From Candidatus Shapirobacteria bacterium (GTDB lineage: Bacteria > Patescibacteriota > Microgenomatia > UM-FILTER-40-11): a DNA stretch of 37,887 nucleotides. Under the pieces are notes generated by a model that had not been told where the DNA came from, did not search any database, and was given only the letters and a program-made list of their open reading frames with translations. A program made the translations under genes and the position numbers. The DNA is taken from contig JAGVBK010000002.1 in assembly GCA_020059745.1 (NCBI GenBank), positions 66,414 through 104,300 on the forward strand. The letters run 5' to 3'. Positions 22,507 to 31,187 of this stretch are shown here, piece by piece; within the stretch, counting starts at the first letter, position 1; each line of letters starts with the position of its first letter.

Positions 22507-23493
22507 TTATTTAAGGTATTTATCAAAGAATTCAACTGAGCGCCGCATGGCTTTACCAAAATTTGCGCTTATATTATGGTTATCCTCTTCATAGGTATAG
22601 TATTCATAATCTTTACCTTCTTTTTTTAATTGATCTGCCAGCTTTTCTGAGAATTGGTAAGGTACTACTTTGTCCCCTGTGCCATGGTGAAGCTGAATAG
22701 GTCCGGACAAGTCTTTTAAGAAAGAATTTGGAGAAACGCTATCCCAAAGAGCGGAGTCTTTGCTTTTTTCCTTGATTTCTTCCCAGCTTATATTCTCACT
22801 GGCATAAACAGCCGAGGGTTTCTTTTTTAACCAGCCGCCAACAAGATCGGAATAAGGAGCAACTACCCCTGCCCAAACCACCCCTGCTTTGATGTCTTTG
22901 CTTGCCACCATGCATCTTAAAGTTAATTGGCCACCCATGGAATGGCCCCACATGCCAATTTTTTCCGAATTCACATCATTATAATTTTTAATTGAGGAAA
23001 TAGAGTTTAAAATATCGATGCTGTAGTCATTTGAGCCGTATCCTCCTCTTGCCTCGCCTTCAGAATTGCCGTGGCCGCGGTAGTCCGGCTTAAAAACAAC
23101 ATAGCCGTTTCTGGAAAAGCCGTCAGTATAAGCCAGATATTTTTCAGTTGTTTTGTATTCCCTGGGAGGAATGTAGCCGTGATTAAAAATAATTGCCGGC
23201 CAGCCGTTTTCCGGCTTTTTTCCAAAAGGAACAGTCAGCAAGGCATATATTTTAAGACCCTGGGACCTATAAGAAGCTAAAAAACGGTCATAATTTGACC
23301 CCGGTTCAAGCTTTTTTTCAATTATAATCTTACTTCCGGGAAAATCAGTTTTCCTTAAGGCTTCGATGGAAAGGGGGTGTTGGTAAAAACTTGGCTTAAG
23401 GCTCTTTTTGAAGTGGTTTTCTTTGTTTAAAGGCCAAAAAAGACCACCGCCTAGGCTTAAAACCGCAAACAACAAAAGAAAGCTTTTTGCCAT
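22507..23493 (-). CDS. Prolyl-oligopeptidase-like alpha/beta hydrolase, exported
   Basis: A 328-residue protein with an N-terminal hydrophobic segment (about 2-18). The alpha/beta hydrolase core has the oxyanion segment NHGYIPP, PDYRGHGNSEG, the nucleophile GHSMGG, the acid in HHGTGDKVVP and the base in EEDNHNIS. The substrate cannot be told: esterase or peptidase outside the membrane. The frame extends to a TTG at 23514; the ATG at 23493 is preferred because the promoter leaves only 8 nt before it. Confidence 0.9.
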   Translation of the reverse strand: MAKSFLLLFAVLSLGGGLFWPLNKENHFKKSLKPSFYQHPLSIEALRKTDFPGSKIIIEKKLEPGSNYDRFLASYRSQGLKIYALLTVPFGKKPENGWPAIIFNHGYIPPREYKTTEKYLAYTDGFSRNGYVVFKPDYRGHGNSEGEARGGYGSNDYSIDILNSISSIKNYNDVNSEKIGMWGHSMGGQLTLRCMVASKDIKAGVVWAGVVAPYSDLVGGWLKKKPSAVYASENISWEEIKEKSKDSALWDSVSPNSFLKDLSGPIQLHHGTGDKVVPYQFSEKLADQLKKEGKDYEYYTYEEDNHNISANFGKAMRRSVEFFDKYLK

Positions 23494-23501
23494 CGAGTGG
23501 C

Positions 23502-23530
23502 ATTTTAAAAGCAAGCACTCGCCTTGTCAA
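23502..23530 (-). promoter_or_regulatory. Promoter of the alpha/beta hydrolase gene, near leaderless
   Basis: Minus strand TTGACA (23530-23525), 17 nt, TAAAAT (23507-23502). The ATG at 23493 follows after 8 nt. Confidence 0.7.
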
Positions 23531-23567
23531 TGGCATTTTTGTAAGAATTCAAGACCAACTTTATAAT

Positions 23568-24110
23568 CTACTGTTGTTGCACAATTTCCACGGAATTAGC
23601 GATGATCACCGGTTCACCTTCCCTGTTTTCAAAGAGATTATCGTCAAGATCAACATTAAGATCGTTTTCCGTTTCAACAAGGTTAAATTCCCTGACCGTT
23701 CCCATTATCCTGACCAGGTCTCCTTCTTTAAAATTATTTATCTCAGCCTGACCTGGCACTGATGAGGTGATTACCAGCAAATCATCATCAAGTATTCCGG
23801 GCGAATCCAAAACAAGACCCCTGCTTCCGATTACTTCCTCAACTTCCGAGCTAACGGTAACTTCTCTTCCGTAGTAATTTGCCGGATTTTGGGTAATGTC
23901 ATCAATTAAATCTCTTTCTTCAGCCGGGCTGGGAGTCACCTCAACCTGAGGGGTTGGTTCTTCTTCTCCTAAACCCCCCGGGCCAAATAAATTAATCTGG
24001 TTACCTGTAAGCAAAGGTACTGCAACCACAATAATTAATAAGATTATGAGTAAACCAATAAGCCAGCCAACAATCGACTGCCCGGCTTGATTTTTACTGT
24101 ACTGTGTCAT
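23568..24110 (-). CDS. Membrane-anchored hypothetical protein with OB-fold-like extracellular domain
   Basis: A 180-residue protein. A short cytoplasmic part (MTQYSKNQAGQ) and one hydrophobic helix (about 13-36) lead through a Pro/Glu/Thr-rich linker to a beta-rich domain (about 65-175): NPANYYGREVTVSSEVEEVIGSRGLVLDS, then FKEGDLVRIMGTVREFN. The order of strands looks like a small OB-fold of the tOB or NfeD type, but no family is certain. Start chosen at ATG 24110, with GGAGGTGA five bases upstream, instead of the GTG at 24119. Confidence 0.75.
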   Translation of the reverse strand: MTQYSKNQAGQSIVGWLIGLLIILLIIVVAVPLLTGNQINLFGPGGLGEEEPTPQVEVTPSPAEERDLIDDITQNPANYYGREVTVSSEVEEVIGSRGLVLDSPGILDDDLLVITSSVPGQAEINNFKEGDLVRIMGTVREFNLVETENDLNVDLDDNLFENREGEPVIIANSVEIVQQQ

Positions 24111-24214
24111 ATTTCTCACCTCCTTCTATTAATCAGCTATCTATAATTTAACTGTCATTATTAAAAGAATCAGTAGATAAGCGTAAGAATTTGATAAGAT
24201 AGCTTAGGGCAACC

Positions 24215-24982
24215 ATGGAAAAAGAAAAGTTTGTTTCTCCGGAGACAATTCCAGGAAAGCCTTTTCTGCAGGCAGTAATAAGGCCAAGAATAGGCGGCGG
24301 CTTTCTAATTGAAGGGCTGGGAATACCAACAGGCTGGGAAAAAGGTAAAGACCTTTTTCCCGCTGATCCTTCTTTTTTTAATGAAAAATGCTTTCCGGAA
24401 ATACTTAAGTCTCTGCATTTCCCTTCAGAAGTTAAAGGAGAGGTTGGCATTGACAGAACAACAAATCTTCCTAAGTTTATTTCCATAGAAACCGCTCCCA
24501 TCTCATATCTTTTTCTGGAAAAAGAGCCTGAGTTTAAAGAAAGCCGCGGCAGTTATAGATCAAACGCCGCTTCTCTTGAAGCTGCCTTTGCTTTAATTCA
24601 CTGCGCCTCAACCTTCTTAAATGAAGCAAGGCACAAACTCGGAGATTCTAACCAGCTTGCCCACCTTGAGTGCGTAAACAACCAGTTTGAACCTAAGGAC
24701 TTGGGGCTCGATAGCACAAGGCTTCTTCCCCTAGGCCAGACAAAACAAGACAGCTTTCTAAAGAAAGCCAAAACACTGGCAGCGGGTTTTGGTGAAGAAA
24801 TTAAGTTTATTGAGTTTAAAAAAGGTTTTCTTTACTATGTTGAGCTTAAAAGCGGAAACCGTGCCTTTTACCAACTTAGCGAAGTATTCGGCCAGCTTCA
24901 ATACTTTGCCCATAATGTTGACACCCCCAAACAAGCTGCCAGCCTGCAATCAATTACCGCCTCTTTTATTAACTCTCTTTAG
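24215..24982 (+). CDS. Hypothetical protein, 255 residues, unrecognised
   Basis: A soluble, mixed alpha/beta protein with no membrane segment and no motif I recognise. The N-terminal half is beta-rich (AVIRPRIGGGFLIEGLGIPTGW). The middle is helical (AASLEAAFALIHCASTFLNEARHKLGD), with two Cys around residues 130 and 154. An extended -10 (TGATAAGAT) lies about 14 nt before the ATG. Its last 14 bases overlap the end of the convergent site-2 protease gene. A DNA or metabolite role cannot be inferred. Confidence 0.75.
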   Translation: MEKEKFVSPETIPGKPFLQAVIRPRIGGGFLIEGLGIPTGWEKGKDLFPADPSFFNEKCFPEILKSLHFPSEVKGEVGIDRTTNLPKFISIETAPISYLFLEKEPEFKESRGSYRSNAASLEAAFALIHCASTFLNEARHKLGDSNQLAHLECVNNQFEPKDLGLDSTRLLPLGQTKQDSFLKKAKTLAAGFGEEIKFIEFKKGFLYYVELKSGNRAFYQLSEVFGQLQYFAHNVDTPKQAASLQSITASFINSL

Positions 24983-26171
24983 AGAGATTAATCTCTCTTC
25001 CTTCATGATTAAATTGAAGCCATAAAAGAATATCTCTTCTGCTTATTAGGCCCACAATTTTTTTATCTCTCATTACCGGCAGCTGGCAAACATCTTTTTT
25101 GGCAATTTTTTCAAGGGCAAACGAGGCATTATCTTCAGGAGAAACCGTATCAAGTTTACTCACCTCAGTCATTATTTGCTCAACCTTTTTTGTTCTCCAA
25201 TCGTCCTTGGCCACTTTCCTGACATCATCCAAGCAAACAATTCCGGCAAGGCTATCGTTTTCCATTACCGGAAAAGCTCTTTTGTCTGTCCCCAAAACAC
25301 GGCCATACACCAAATCATAAACCGCTGTTTCCGGGCTAACCGGTTCGATATCGGTGCGCATCACTTCGGAAACCAAAACTCCTCCCAACACATCCCGAAA
25401 AACCACTTCTTGATATCCTCTTTCCGCCATGTTGTTTAAAAACCAGCCAATAAAAATAAGCCATAAGCCATTCCCAATCCCGGTTCCGAAAAAAGGAATG
25501 TTAATACCAAAAATCATGGAAATACCGGCAATAATAAAAAGCCAGGCAATACCCTGACCAAAGAGCGATGCAACCCTGGTTGATTTTTTTAAGTCACCGC
25601 TTATCTTCCAAATAATTGATCTCAGTATCCGGCCGCCGTCAAGAGGGAAACCGGGAATAAGGTTAAAAAAACCTAAAAGAATGTTAATCGGGCCAAGCCA
25701 TAAAAGCAACGTCGTTACAGGACCAAGCTGCGAAAAAAATGTGGCTGGGTTACCAAAAGCCATGGTTAAAGGCGCCCCTAAACTGGCTAAAAATAAAAAA
25801 ATTGCACCTAGAAGAATACTGGTTAAAGGTCCAACCACTGCCATCACAAACTCAGAACCCGGAGAATCAGGTTCTCTTTCCACATTGGAAACTCCGCCAA
25901 ATAAAAAAAGTGTGATTTTGTTAACTGGTATCCCCCTGCTTCTGGCTACCAAGGAATGAGCCAGCTCATGGGCTAAAACTGAAGAAAAAAATAGAAGCGA
26001 AGCAATTAGGCCAACAGTCAGATTAAGAAGAAAACCCCATTCAGGATGAATTCCAGGAAAGACGCCAAAAGCCAGATTAAAAGTAACCAGTAAAAAAATA
26101 AGAAGCCAGCTAAAATCAGCGTTAATCTCAATTCCGAAGATTTTTGCAATATGAAACCCGCCCTTAAACAT
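24969..26171 (-). CDS. Site-2-type zinc metalloprotease (M50) with two CBS domains
   Basis: A 400-residue membrane protein with about six transmembrane helices in the first 245 residues. The zinc motif HELAH is at 68-72 and the second ligand region is NLIPGFPLDGGRILRS (about 165-180). Two CBS domains (about 262-390) end the protein: VMRTDIEPVSPETAVYD and IMTEVSKLDTVSPEDNAS, which probably bind adenine nucleotides and gate the protease. It cleaves within membrane-spanning segments; the substrate is unknown. This is the short SpoIVFB-like layout. Confidence 0.95.
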   Translation of the reverse strand: MFKGGFHIAKIFGIEINADFSWLLIFLLVTFNLAFGVFPGIHPEWGFLLNLTVGLIASLLFFSSVLAHELAHSLVARSRGIPVNKITLFLFGGVSNVEREPDSPGSEFVMAVVGPLTSILLGAIFLFLASLGAPLTMAFGNPATFFSQLGPVTTLLLWLGPINILLGFFNLIPGFPLDGGRILRSIIWKISGDLKKSTRVASLFGQGIAWLFIIAGISMIFGINIPFFGTGIGNGLWLIFIGWFLNNMAERGYQEVVFRDVLGGVLVSEVMRTDIEPVSPETAVYDLVYGRVLGTDKRAFPVMENDSLAGIVCLDDVRKVAKDDWRTKKVEQIMTEVSKLDTVSPEDNASFALEKIAKKDVCQLPVMRDKKIVGLISRRDILLWLQFNHEGREINLSKES

Positions 26172-26241
26172 TACTTAATACTATTCTCCGGCAAAACAGT
26201 TCAAATAATAATCCGGTAATAAAACAGTAAGAAGTGCTTGG

Positions 26242-26694
26242 TTAATTATCTGAGGCAAAAGCCGAAAGCCTGGTTACCAAAACATAGGGTTCAGAGGTTT
26301 TATCCGTCAAAACCCCCTCTACCTTAACCCGAAGGCCGTTTGGTAGTTCTACAGCGCTGCACTTTAAATCTTCTTGGGATAAGCTGCAAACACTCTCAGG
26401 AGAAAAAGAAAGCTCCACCTTAAGAGCGGGTTTACCTTGTTCTTCGTAAACCAAAGCCCAAGAATCTCCTTTTTTTTCCTTTTTAGAATCAAAATTGGTT
26501 AAAACTCCGGTTTTTGAAAAATTTTCACCTAAAGGATCAGGGTAAGGAGTTGGGGTAAGTGCTGCCGTAGGTGTTAGTAAGGTACTTGGCTTTTCTTTTG
26601 TGTCAATAAAATTGGCTGCCATTTTGCTGAAATAAAAAGCGCCGAAAATCATAACAAGGAAGATAGTAAAAATAAATATTAAGTTTTTTTTCAT
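26242..26694 (-). CDS. Membrane-anchored hypothetical protein
   Basis: A 150-residue protein with an N-terminal anchor (about 4-24). A Thr/Pro-rich linker (LLTPTAALTPTPYPDP) is followed by a beta-rich domain (about 58-148) with two Cys (SVCSLSQEDLKCSAV) that could form a disulfide. The last part (GLRVKVEGVLTDK) resembles an OB-like or DUF5666-type strand pair. No family is recognised. It has its own strong promoter inside the end of the upstream AlkD-like gene. Confidence 0.72.
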   Translation of the reverse strand: MKKNLIFIFTIFLVMIFGAFYFSKMAANFIDTKEKPSTLLTPTAALTPTPYPDPLGENFSKTGVLTNFDSKKEKKGDSWALVYEEQGKPALKVELSFSPESVCSLSQEDLKCSAVELPNGLRVKVEGVLTDKTSEPYVLVTRLSAFASDN

Positions 26695-26724
26695 TTAAGG
26701 CTCTTTAAACTCTTTTGCAAAACA

Positions 26725-26753
26725 ATTATACGAATGCTTAACTTATTTGCCAA
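26725..26753 (-). promoter_or_regulatory. Promoter of the 26694 gene
   Basis: Minus strand TTGGCA (26753-26748), 17 nt, TATAAT (26730-26725). It overlaps the last codons of the upstream AlkD-like gene. The leader is about 24 nt. Confidence 0.75.
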
Positions 26754-27432
26754 GATAGTGTTTTCTTTTTTCTTCAGTAAACTTTTCTATTGCATATCTC
26801 AACATTGTTCTTGGCATTTTTTGGCTGTTTTTATCCAAAAAAGCCTCAAGCTTTTTTTGGTCTTTTTTGCCTGCTTCTCTAAGCATCCAGCCTACTGCCT
26901 TGTGAATAAGATCATGTTCGTCTTTCAAAAGAAGCTCGGCAACAGCAAAAGTGTCATCAAGGCTGTTTTCTTTAATAAACCTTAGGGTAGAAACTGCAGC
27001 AATTCTTCTTTCCCAAAAGTTTGCTGAAAAAGCAAGCTTATAAATAATGTCCTTATCTTTAAAAAGAAGCCACTCGCCGACAATGTTCGGGCTGGAAAGA
27101 TCAACCAAATCCCAATTGTTAATTCTGCCGGTGTGGTTTAAATAAAAATCAAATATTTCTTTTTTTTCTTCTTCTTTGGCTTTTTTAAATTTAAAAACTA
27201 GGATCATAAGCCCGGTCAGTCGATGTTCATGAATATTGCTTTCCAAAAGCTCTTTTATCTTTTTTAAGGGAAGGTCTTTATATCTGGCTGCTACTTTTCT
27301 TTGTTCAGGCACCGTAATTCCTAAAAAAATATCGCCTTCACCATACTCACCTTTACCGGTTTTGAAAAATCTTTGCAGAATTGCCGCTTTTGCCGGGTTT
27401 TTCAGGCTGTTTAGCTCTTTTTTAATTTCCAC
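26743..27432 (-). CDS. AlkD-like DNA alkylation repair protein
   Basis: A 229-residue all-helical HEAT-like protein of the DNA alkylation repair family (AlkD type): FFKTGKGEYGEGDIFLGITVPEQRKVA, then INNWDLVDLSSP, then FWERRIAAVSTLRFI, and the ending helix MPRTMLRYAIEKF. Trp in NNWD, Asp in LVD and Arg in FWERR correspond to the residues that hold alkylated bases in AlkD. It removes N3/N7-alkylated purines. Start is a GTG at 27432; an extended -10 ends 6 nt before, so the mRNA is probably leaderless. Confidence 0.93.
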   Translation of the reverse strand: MEIKKELNSLKNPAKAAILQRFFKTGKGEYGEGDIFLGITVPEQRKVAARYKDLPLKKIKELLESNIHEHRLTGLMILVFKFKKAKEEEKKEIFDFYLNHTGRINNWDLVDLSSPNIVGEWLLFKDKDIIYKLAFSANFWERRIAAVSTLRFIKENSLDDTFAVAELLLKDEHDLIHKAVGWMLREAGKKDQKKLEAFLDKNSQKMPRTMLRYAIEKFTEEKRKHYLGK

Positions 27433-27438
27433 AGGAGT

Positions 27439-27447
27439 ATTTTAACA
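27439..27447 (-). promoter_or_regulatory. Extended -10 promoter of the AlkD-like gene, leaderless
   Basis: Minus strand TGTTAAAAT (27447-27439); the GTG start at 27432 follows after 6 nt. No good -35. Confidence 0.55.
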
Positions 27448-27448
27448 G

Positions 27449-28204
27449 TTATGAAGGGGCTTTTCCGTAAATAATGACTTCCGTTCCCGGGTTTTCCTCA
27501 GTTGAGCGGATACTGCTTTTGCCGTTAAGATCAGGCTTGGCCCAATAGTAAAGCTTTTCCGCGTCCGAAGTTTTTAGATTAATACAGCCATGAGACATCG
27601 GGTGGCCGAAATTGTTGTGCCAATAAGTGCCATGTATCCCATACCCCTGATGCTGGGGATACTTGTCATTATAAAAATACATGACATAAGGTACATTGGG
27701 AAGATAATAATAAGTTCCCAGGGCCTTAGAGCCTCCTGACATTTTAGTGTACCTTAGCTTTATCCAAATCTTAAACCTCCCTGTCGGGGTGCGGTTAAAC
27801 TTGCCGGTTGATACCAGAAAATTATGGACTTGACTTTCCCCTTCATAGGCATAAAGCCTTTGGTTTGTTAAATCCACTTCAATCCTTTTATACGGTAGCT
27901 CAGAAGTTTCCACAGCCGCTACCTCCCCACTCTCGCTTTCTGCTTTTTGGAGGTTAGTGGTAGAGCTTGGCGTTAGAGTTGGTTCATGCTCTTTTTGGAC
28001 GGTGCTTTCCTGTTTCTCTGGAACAGGAACTATTTTGTTGTCACAAACCGCTTCTTTGCATAAAGGGTCAAATTCTTCTTTCAAAACTTCAGGGTTTATC
28101 CTGGCCTGGGAAGAAAGGAAAAAAAGAGCGGTGCTTCTTTCTTTAATAAGGACAGCAAAAACAATAATAAAAAAAGAGAGCAAAAACGCTTTCCAGGTTT
28201 TCAT
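27449..28204 (-). CDS. L,D-transpeptidase (YkuD domain)
   Basis: A 251-residue exported enzyme. An N-terminal hydrophobic segment (about 6-20) and a Glu/Ser/Thr-rich linker lead to the YkuD domain (about 105-245): RIEVDLTNQRLYAYEGE, TPTGRFKIW, GYGIHGTYWH, and the catalytic HPMSHGCINL, with Cys207 as nucleophile. It forms 3-3 cross-links in peptidoglycan or attaches proteins to it. A possible promoter (CTGACT, 17 nt, TAGACT at 28217-28212) leaves 7 nt to the ATG. Confidence 0.95.
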   Translation of the reverse strand: MKTWKAFLLSFFIIVFAVLIKERSTALFFLSSQARINPEVLKEEFDPLCKEAVCDNKIVPVPEKQESTVQKEHEPTLTPSSTTNLQKAESESGEVAAVETSELPYKRIEVDLTNQRLYAYEGESQVHNFLVSTGKFNRTPTGRFKIWIKLRYTKMSGGSKALGTYYYLPNVPYVMYFYNDKYPQHQGYGIHGTYWHNNFGHPMSHGCINLKTSDAEKLYYWAKPDLNGKSSIRSTEENPGTEVIIYGKAPS

Positions 28205-28244
28205 AAAACAAAGTCTAACACGAAAAAAACGGAAAGTCAGGCAA

Positions 28245-29483
28245 TTAGGCGGCTACCTGGCTTTTTACCTCTATGGGAAGGCAAATATTCCCAACACTCT
28301 CATTAAAAGCAGCCTGGATTGCATTCTTTTTTTCCTTCAAGTCAGGGTGGACATAAACCTGAACCATCCAGCGCTGTTTTAAGTCTCCTTTTTCTGAAAG
28401 CAAACTATCCGCCGACCAAAAACGGCCCTTGTCGTCTAAAAGCGGAATTTGGATTTTTTTGTATCCCCTGTCCCAGCCAAAATACACGCAAACATTTTCC
28501 GGTTTCACTCCTAAAATTGAACTCATTTCATCAGCAACCCGGAAACGCGGCTCAATTCCGGTAAAAAGATGGCGCCATCGGGGGTCTAAACCAGTTGCTT
28601 CCAAACTAACAATCTGTCGGTAGTGGTTCGCCCAGTTTTCCATGTTTTTAATTAATTCTCCAGTCCTTGGGTTACAATCATTTTTTAAATACACCCTTGC
28701 TTCTGCTTCGTCTTTCAAGAAAAAGTCATTATCAAGTTCTTCCTCTTTTTCTGCAAAATAAAGAGCTCTTGAGAGCATAGCGCCTGGCGAAAGGTTATCA
28801 GAGCTGTAAACAAATTTATAAGTTTCCCTTCTGCAATCAAGCCAGCCTTCAAGGTCTTCCGGAGAAATTCTTAAAACCAGTTTTCCTCCATAAATCTCAT
28901 AAGCTTTGGCCTGTTTTTCCGGAGAATAAAAAAACCTCCCTTGACCAAGACCCAAACCCCTAAGGTACCTTAAGGAGTTATCAAGGTTATCTAAATCAAT
29001 GGAGGAGCGGCCGTTTATTAAAGAGCCATAAGGCTCTCCCTCGCCATTAACCAGCCCAATAATTCTTGCCAAATCTCCACCTTGAGAGACAATCTCCTCG
29101 CCGAGTTCAGTGCCTAAAAGGTAACTTTCTACTGCTTGTTCGTGATTTTTCCTGGTTATCTTTTCCTGAAACGGTTCTGAAACATGGGAAAAAGGAGGTG
29201 TGGCAACATCGTGAACCAAGCCGGCAAAAAATAAATCTCTTTTTATCTCTTCTTTAAGTGAAAGCTTTTCCCCTGTTAACCTTGCCAGATGAGCTACCGC
29301 CCGGCTGTGTTCATACCGGGTTGGAGGAGTTAGGGTTGGCAGCGCCCAATCAGGGACCGCAGACAGAGAAATCCGCTTTAGTCTGGACATTTGCGGAGTT
29401 CTTAAAATCCTCTCCTCTGCTTCGGTAAACTGAATTTCTCCATAAAGCAAATCAGGATAGGAATGTAATTTTTCTGGTGTCAT
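28245..29483 (-). CDS. HD-domain phosphohydrolase (dGTPase/SAMHD1-like)
   Basis: A 412-residue protein. The HD domain has His59 (RYEHSRAVAHL), His91-Asp92 (LVHDVATPPFSH) and the last Asp in the SSIDLDNLDN segment (about 163-168). This set is the metal site of HD phosphohydrolases; the long helical C-terminal part and the PPTRYEHS motif resemble SAMHD1/dGTPase-type dNTP triphosphohydrolases, but the substrate is not certain. The frame goes back to a GTG at 29510; ATG 29483 is preferred. Confidence 0.88.
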   Translation of the reverse strand: MTPEKLHSYPDLLYGEIQFTEAEERILRTPQMSRLKRISLSAVPDWALPTLTPPTRYEHSRAVAHLARLTGEKLSLKEEIKRDLFFAGLVHDVATPPFSHVSEPFQEKITRKNHEQAVESYLLGTELGEEIVSQGGDLARIIGLVNGEGEPYGSLINGRSSIDLDNLDNSLRYLRGLGLGQGRFFYSPEKQAKAYEIYGGKLVLRISPEDLEGWLDCRRETYKFVYSSDNLSPGAMLSRALYFAEKEEELDNDFFLKDEAEARVYLKNDCNPRTGELIKNMENWANHYRQIVSLEATGLDPRWRHLFTGIEPRFRVADEMSSILGVKPENVCVYFGWDRGYKKIQIPLLDDKGRFWSADSLLSEKGDLKQRWMVQVYVHPDLKEKKNAIQAAFNESVGNICLPIEVKSQVAA

Positions 29484-29611
29484 ATTTTTTAATTTGAACA
29501 ATGATATCACAAACTTTCATTTTGCTGTCAAAGAAGCGGTTTAACTTTACTTCATTGTTACAATTCTCTAACAATTTAAATAACCGAAAAATTTACCCTA
29601 TGCTTATGCCC

Positions 29612-30241
29612 ATGGAATTTGAAAACCGAGACGACGCCGGAAATAAACTGGCAGAAAAGCTTAAGGGGTACAAAGATAAAAATGCCATTATTTACGCATT
29701 GCCTAGAGGTGGCGTTGTGGTCGGCTACCAAATAGCCCTTAAGCTCGGCAGCCCGCTTGATATTATTGGTGTTAGAAAAATCGGCCACCCAAAGCAGCCG
29801 GAATTTGCCATTGCCGCAGTCACTGAAAACGGCCTAATTCTTGAAAACGAAGAACTGACAAAAACCCTTGACCAAAAATGGTATGAAAATTATGCTAAAA
29901 ATCTGCAAAAAGAAGCCCGTACACAAAGAGAAAAGTTTTTAGGAAAAGAAATGCTTTCTCCTGAAGGCAAAACGGCCATTATTGTTGATGACGGCATTGC
30001 CACAGGCTTAACAATGCTGGCTGCAATCGAAGAAATTAAAGAAAACAATCCTCAAAAAATTGTTGTGGCTGTTCCTGTTTTGCCACCAAACCTTCTTGAA
30101 ACAATCAAGAGAGAGGTTGACGAGCTTATTGCTGTTGAAATTCCTGAATACTTTCTTGGCGCTGTCAGCGGCTACTATCGTTCATTTCCCGAAATAAGTG
30201 ATAAAGAAGTAATTGAACTTCTAAAAAAGTCCCCAAAATGA
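29612..30241 (+). CDS. Phosphoribosyltransferase-domain protein
   Basis: A 209-residue type I phosphoribosyltransferase-fold protein: ENRDDAGNKLAEKL, YALPRGGVVVGYQIALKL, and the PRPP-binding motif AIIVDDGIATGLTM. It is the Rv0571c-like group, in which this domain is often fused to a dienelactone hydrolase-like domain; here the partner is a separate gene overlapping by ATGA. The substrate is unknown. The frame extends to 29501; MEFENRDDAG at 29612 matches the family start, with ATGs at 29600 and 29606 as alternatives. Confidence 0.92.
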   Translation: MEFENRDDAGNKLAEKLKGYKDKNAIIYALPRGGVVVGYQIALKLGSPLDIIGVRKIGHPKQPEFAIAAVTENGLILENEELTKTLDQKWYENYAKNLQKEARTQREKFLGKEMLSPEGKTAIIVDDGIATGLTMLAAIEEIKENNPQKIVVAVPVLPPNLLETIKREVDELIAVEIPEYFLGAVSGYYRSFPEISDKEVIELLKKSPK

Positions 30242-30876
30242 ATCAGTTTGAAAAAGAAAAAATTATAAGTATTCCCATTAACAGCCAAAGTATTGAAGCC
30301 AACCTTTTTATTCCTTATGGCGCAAAAGGCATTGTGGTTTTTGCCCACGGAAGCGGTAGTAGCCGTTTCAGCCCGAGAAATAATTATGTTGCCAGAGTTA
30401 TTCAGGAAAAAAATATTGCCACTTTGCTTATTGACCTTCTGACCAAAGAAGAAGATCAATATTATGAAAACCGGTTTGACATTAAGCTCCTCACGGACCG
30501 GCTCATCAATATTGTTAACTGGCTTAGTAAAGACAGTGAGCTTAGTGGCCTAAGTATTGGCCTTTTCGGAGCCAGCACCGGCGCTGCCGCCGCTCTTGAC
30601 GCCGCTGCTTTGCTTAAACAGGATGTAAAAGCAGTGGTTTCAAGGGGCGGACGGCCTGATTTGTCCGCTCGCCTAAGAGAAGTTTCCGCTCCTGTTTTAT
30701 TTATTGTTGGTGGTGAGGACTATTTGGTTGCCGAGCTCAATAAAGATGCCTTTGAAAATGTAAACTCAACAAAATCATTAGAAATTATTCCCGGCGCTAC
30801 CCATCTTTTTGAGGAACCCGGAGCCTTAGAACAAGTGGCCGCCCTTGCGGCTGATTGGTTTTCGGGGCATTTTTAA
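30238..30876 (+). CDS. Dienelactone-hydrolase-like alpha/beta hydrolase
   Basis: A 212-residue cytoplasmic hydrolase: VVFAHGSGSSRFSPRNNYVA (oxyanion loop), the nucleophile GLFGASTGAAAAL, the acid in IVGGEDYLV and the base in PGATHLFEEPG. It is the family usually found fused or next to the phosphoribosyltransferase; the 4-bp ATGA overlap shows translational coupling. A shared substrate, perhaps a nucleotide- or sugar-ester intermediate, is likely but unknown. Confidence 0.9.
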   Translation: MNQFEKEKIISIPINSQSIEANLFIPYGAKGIVVFAHGSGSSRFSPRNNYVARVIQEKNIATLLIDLLTKEEDQYYENRFDIKLLTDRLINIVNWLSKDSELSGLSIGLFGASTGAAAALDAAALLKQDVKAVVSRGGRPDLSARLREVSAPVLFIVGGEDYLVAELNKDAFENVNSTKSLEIIPGATHLFEEPGALEQVAALAADWFSGHF

Positions 30877-30944
30877 CTTCTTTTCTTACTATTTTATTAC
30901 TTAATCATTACTTTTTTAATGTTTTTTGCCAATAACATAGATTT

Positions 30945-31181
30945 ATGGATGAATCAACGACTCCCTGGTGGCTTTGGCTGGTAATTGCCGCTGTTTTAAT
31001 TGCCTTAATTTTTGGTGTTTTATACTTTTTTGTTTTTGGCCGTGAGAGAATTGACTTGGGAGGGCTGCTTGATGAAACTACTCCTTCGCCAACGCCCGTC
31101 ATCATTGAACCAACTCCAACCCCGACATTTACCCCTACCCCCACGCTCTTTCTAAGGGAAATGCCGCAAACAGGAATTTAA
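30945..31181 (+). CDS. Small membrane protein with Pro/Thr-rich tail ending in MPQTGI
   Basis: A 78-residue protein: one transmembrane helix (about 9-31), a short basic segment, then a Thr/Pro repeat tail (TPSPTPVIIEPTPTPTFTP) ending REMPQTGI. The MPQTG is a sortase-like motif without the hydrophobic anchor that should follow. A TAACAT box ends 6 nt before the ATG, which would be a leaderless arrangement. A strong terminator follows. Function unknown. Confidence 0.7.
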   Translation: MDESTTPWWLWLVIAAVLIALIFGVLYFFVFGRERIDLGGLLDETTPSPTPVIIEPTPTPTFTPTPTLFLREMPQTGI

Positions 31182-31187
31182 AAATCT

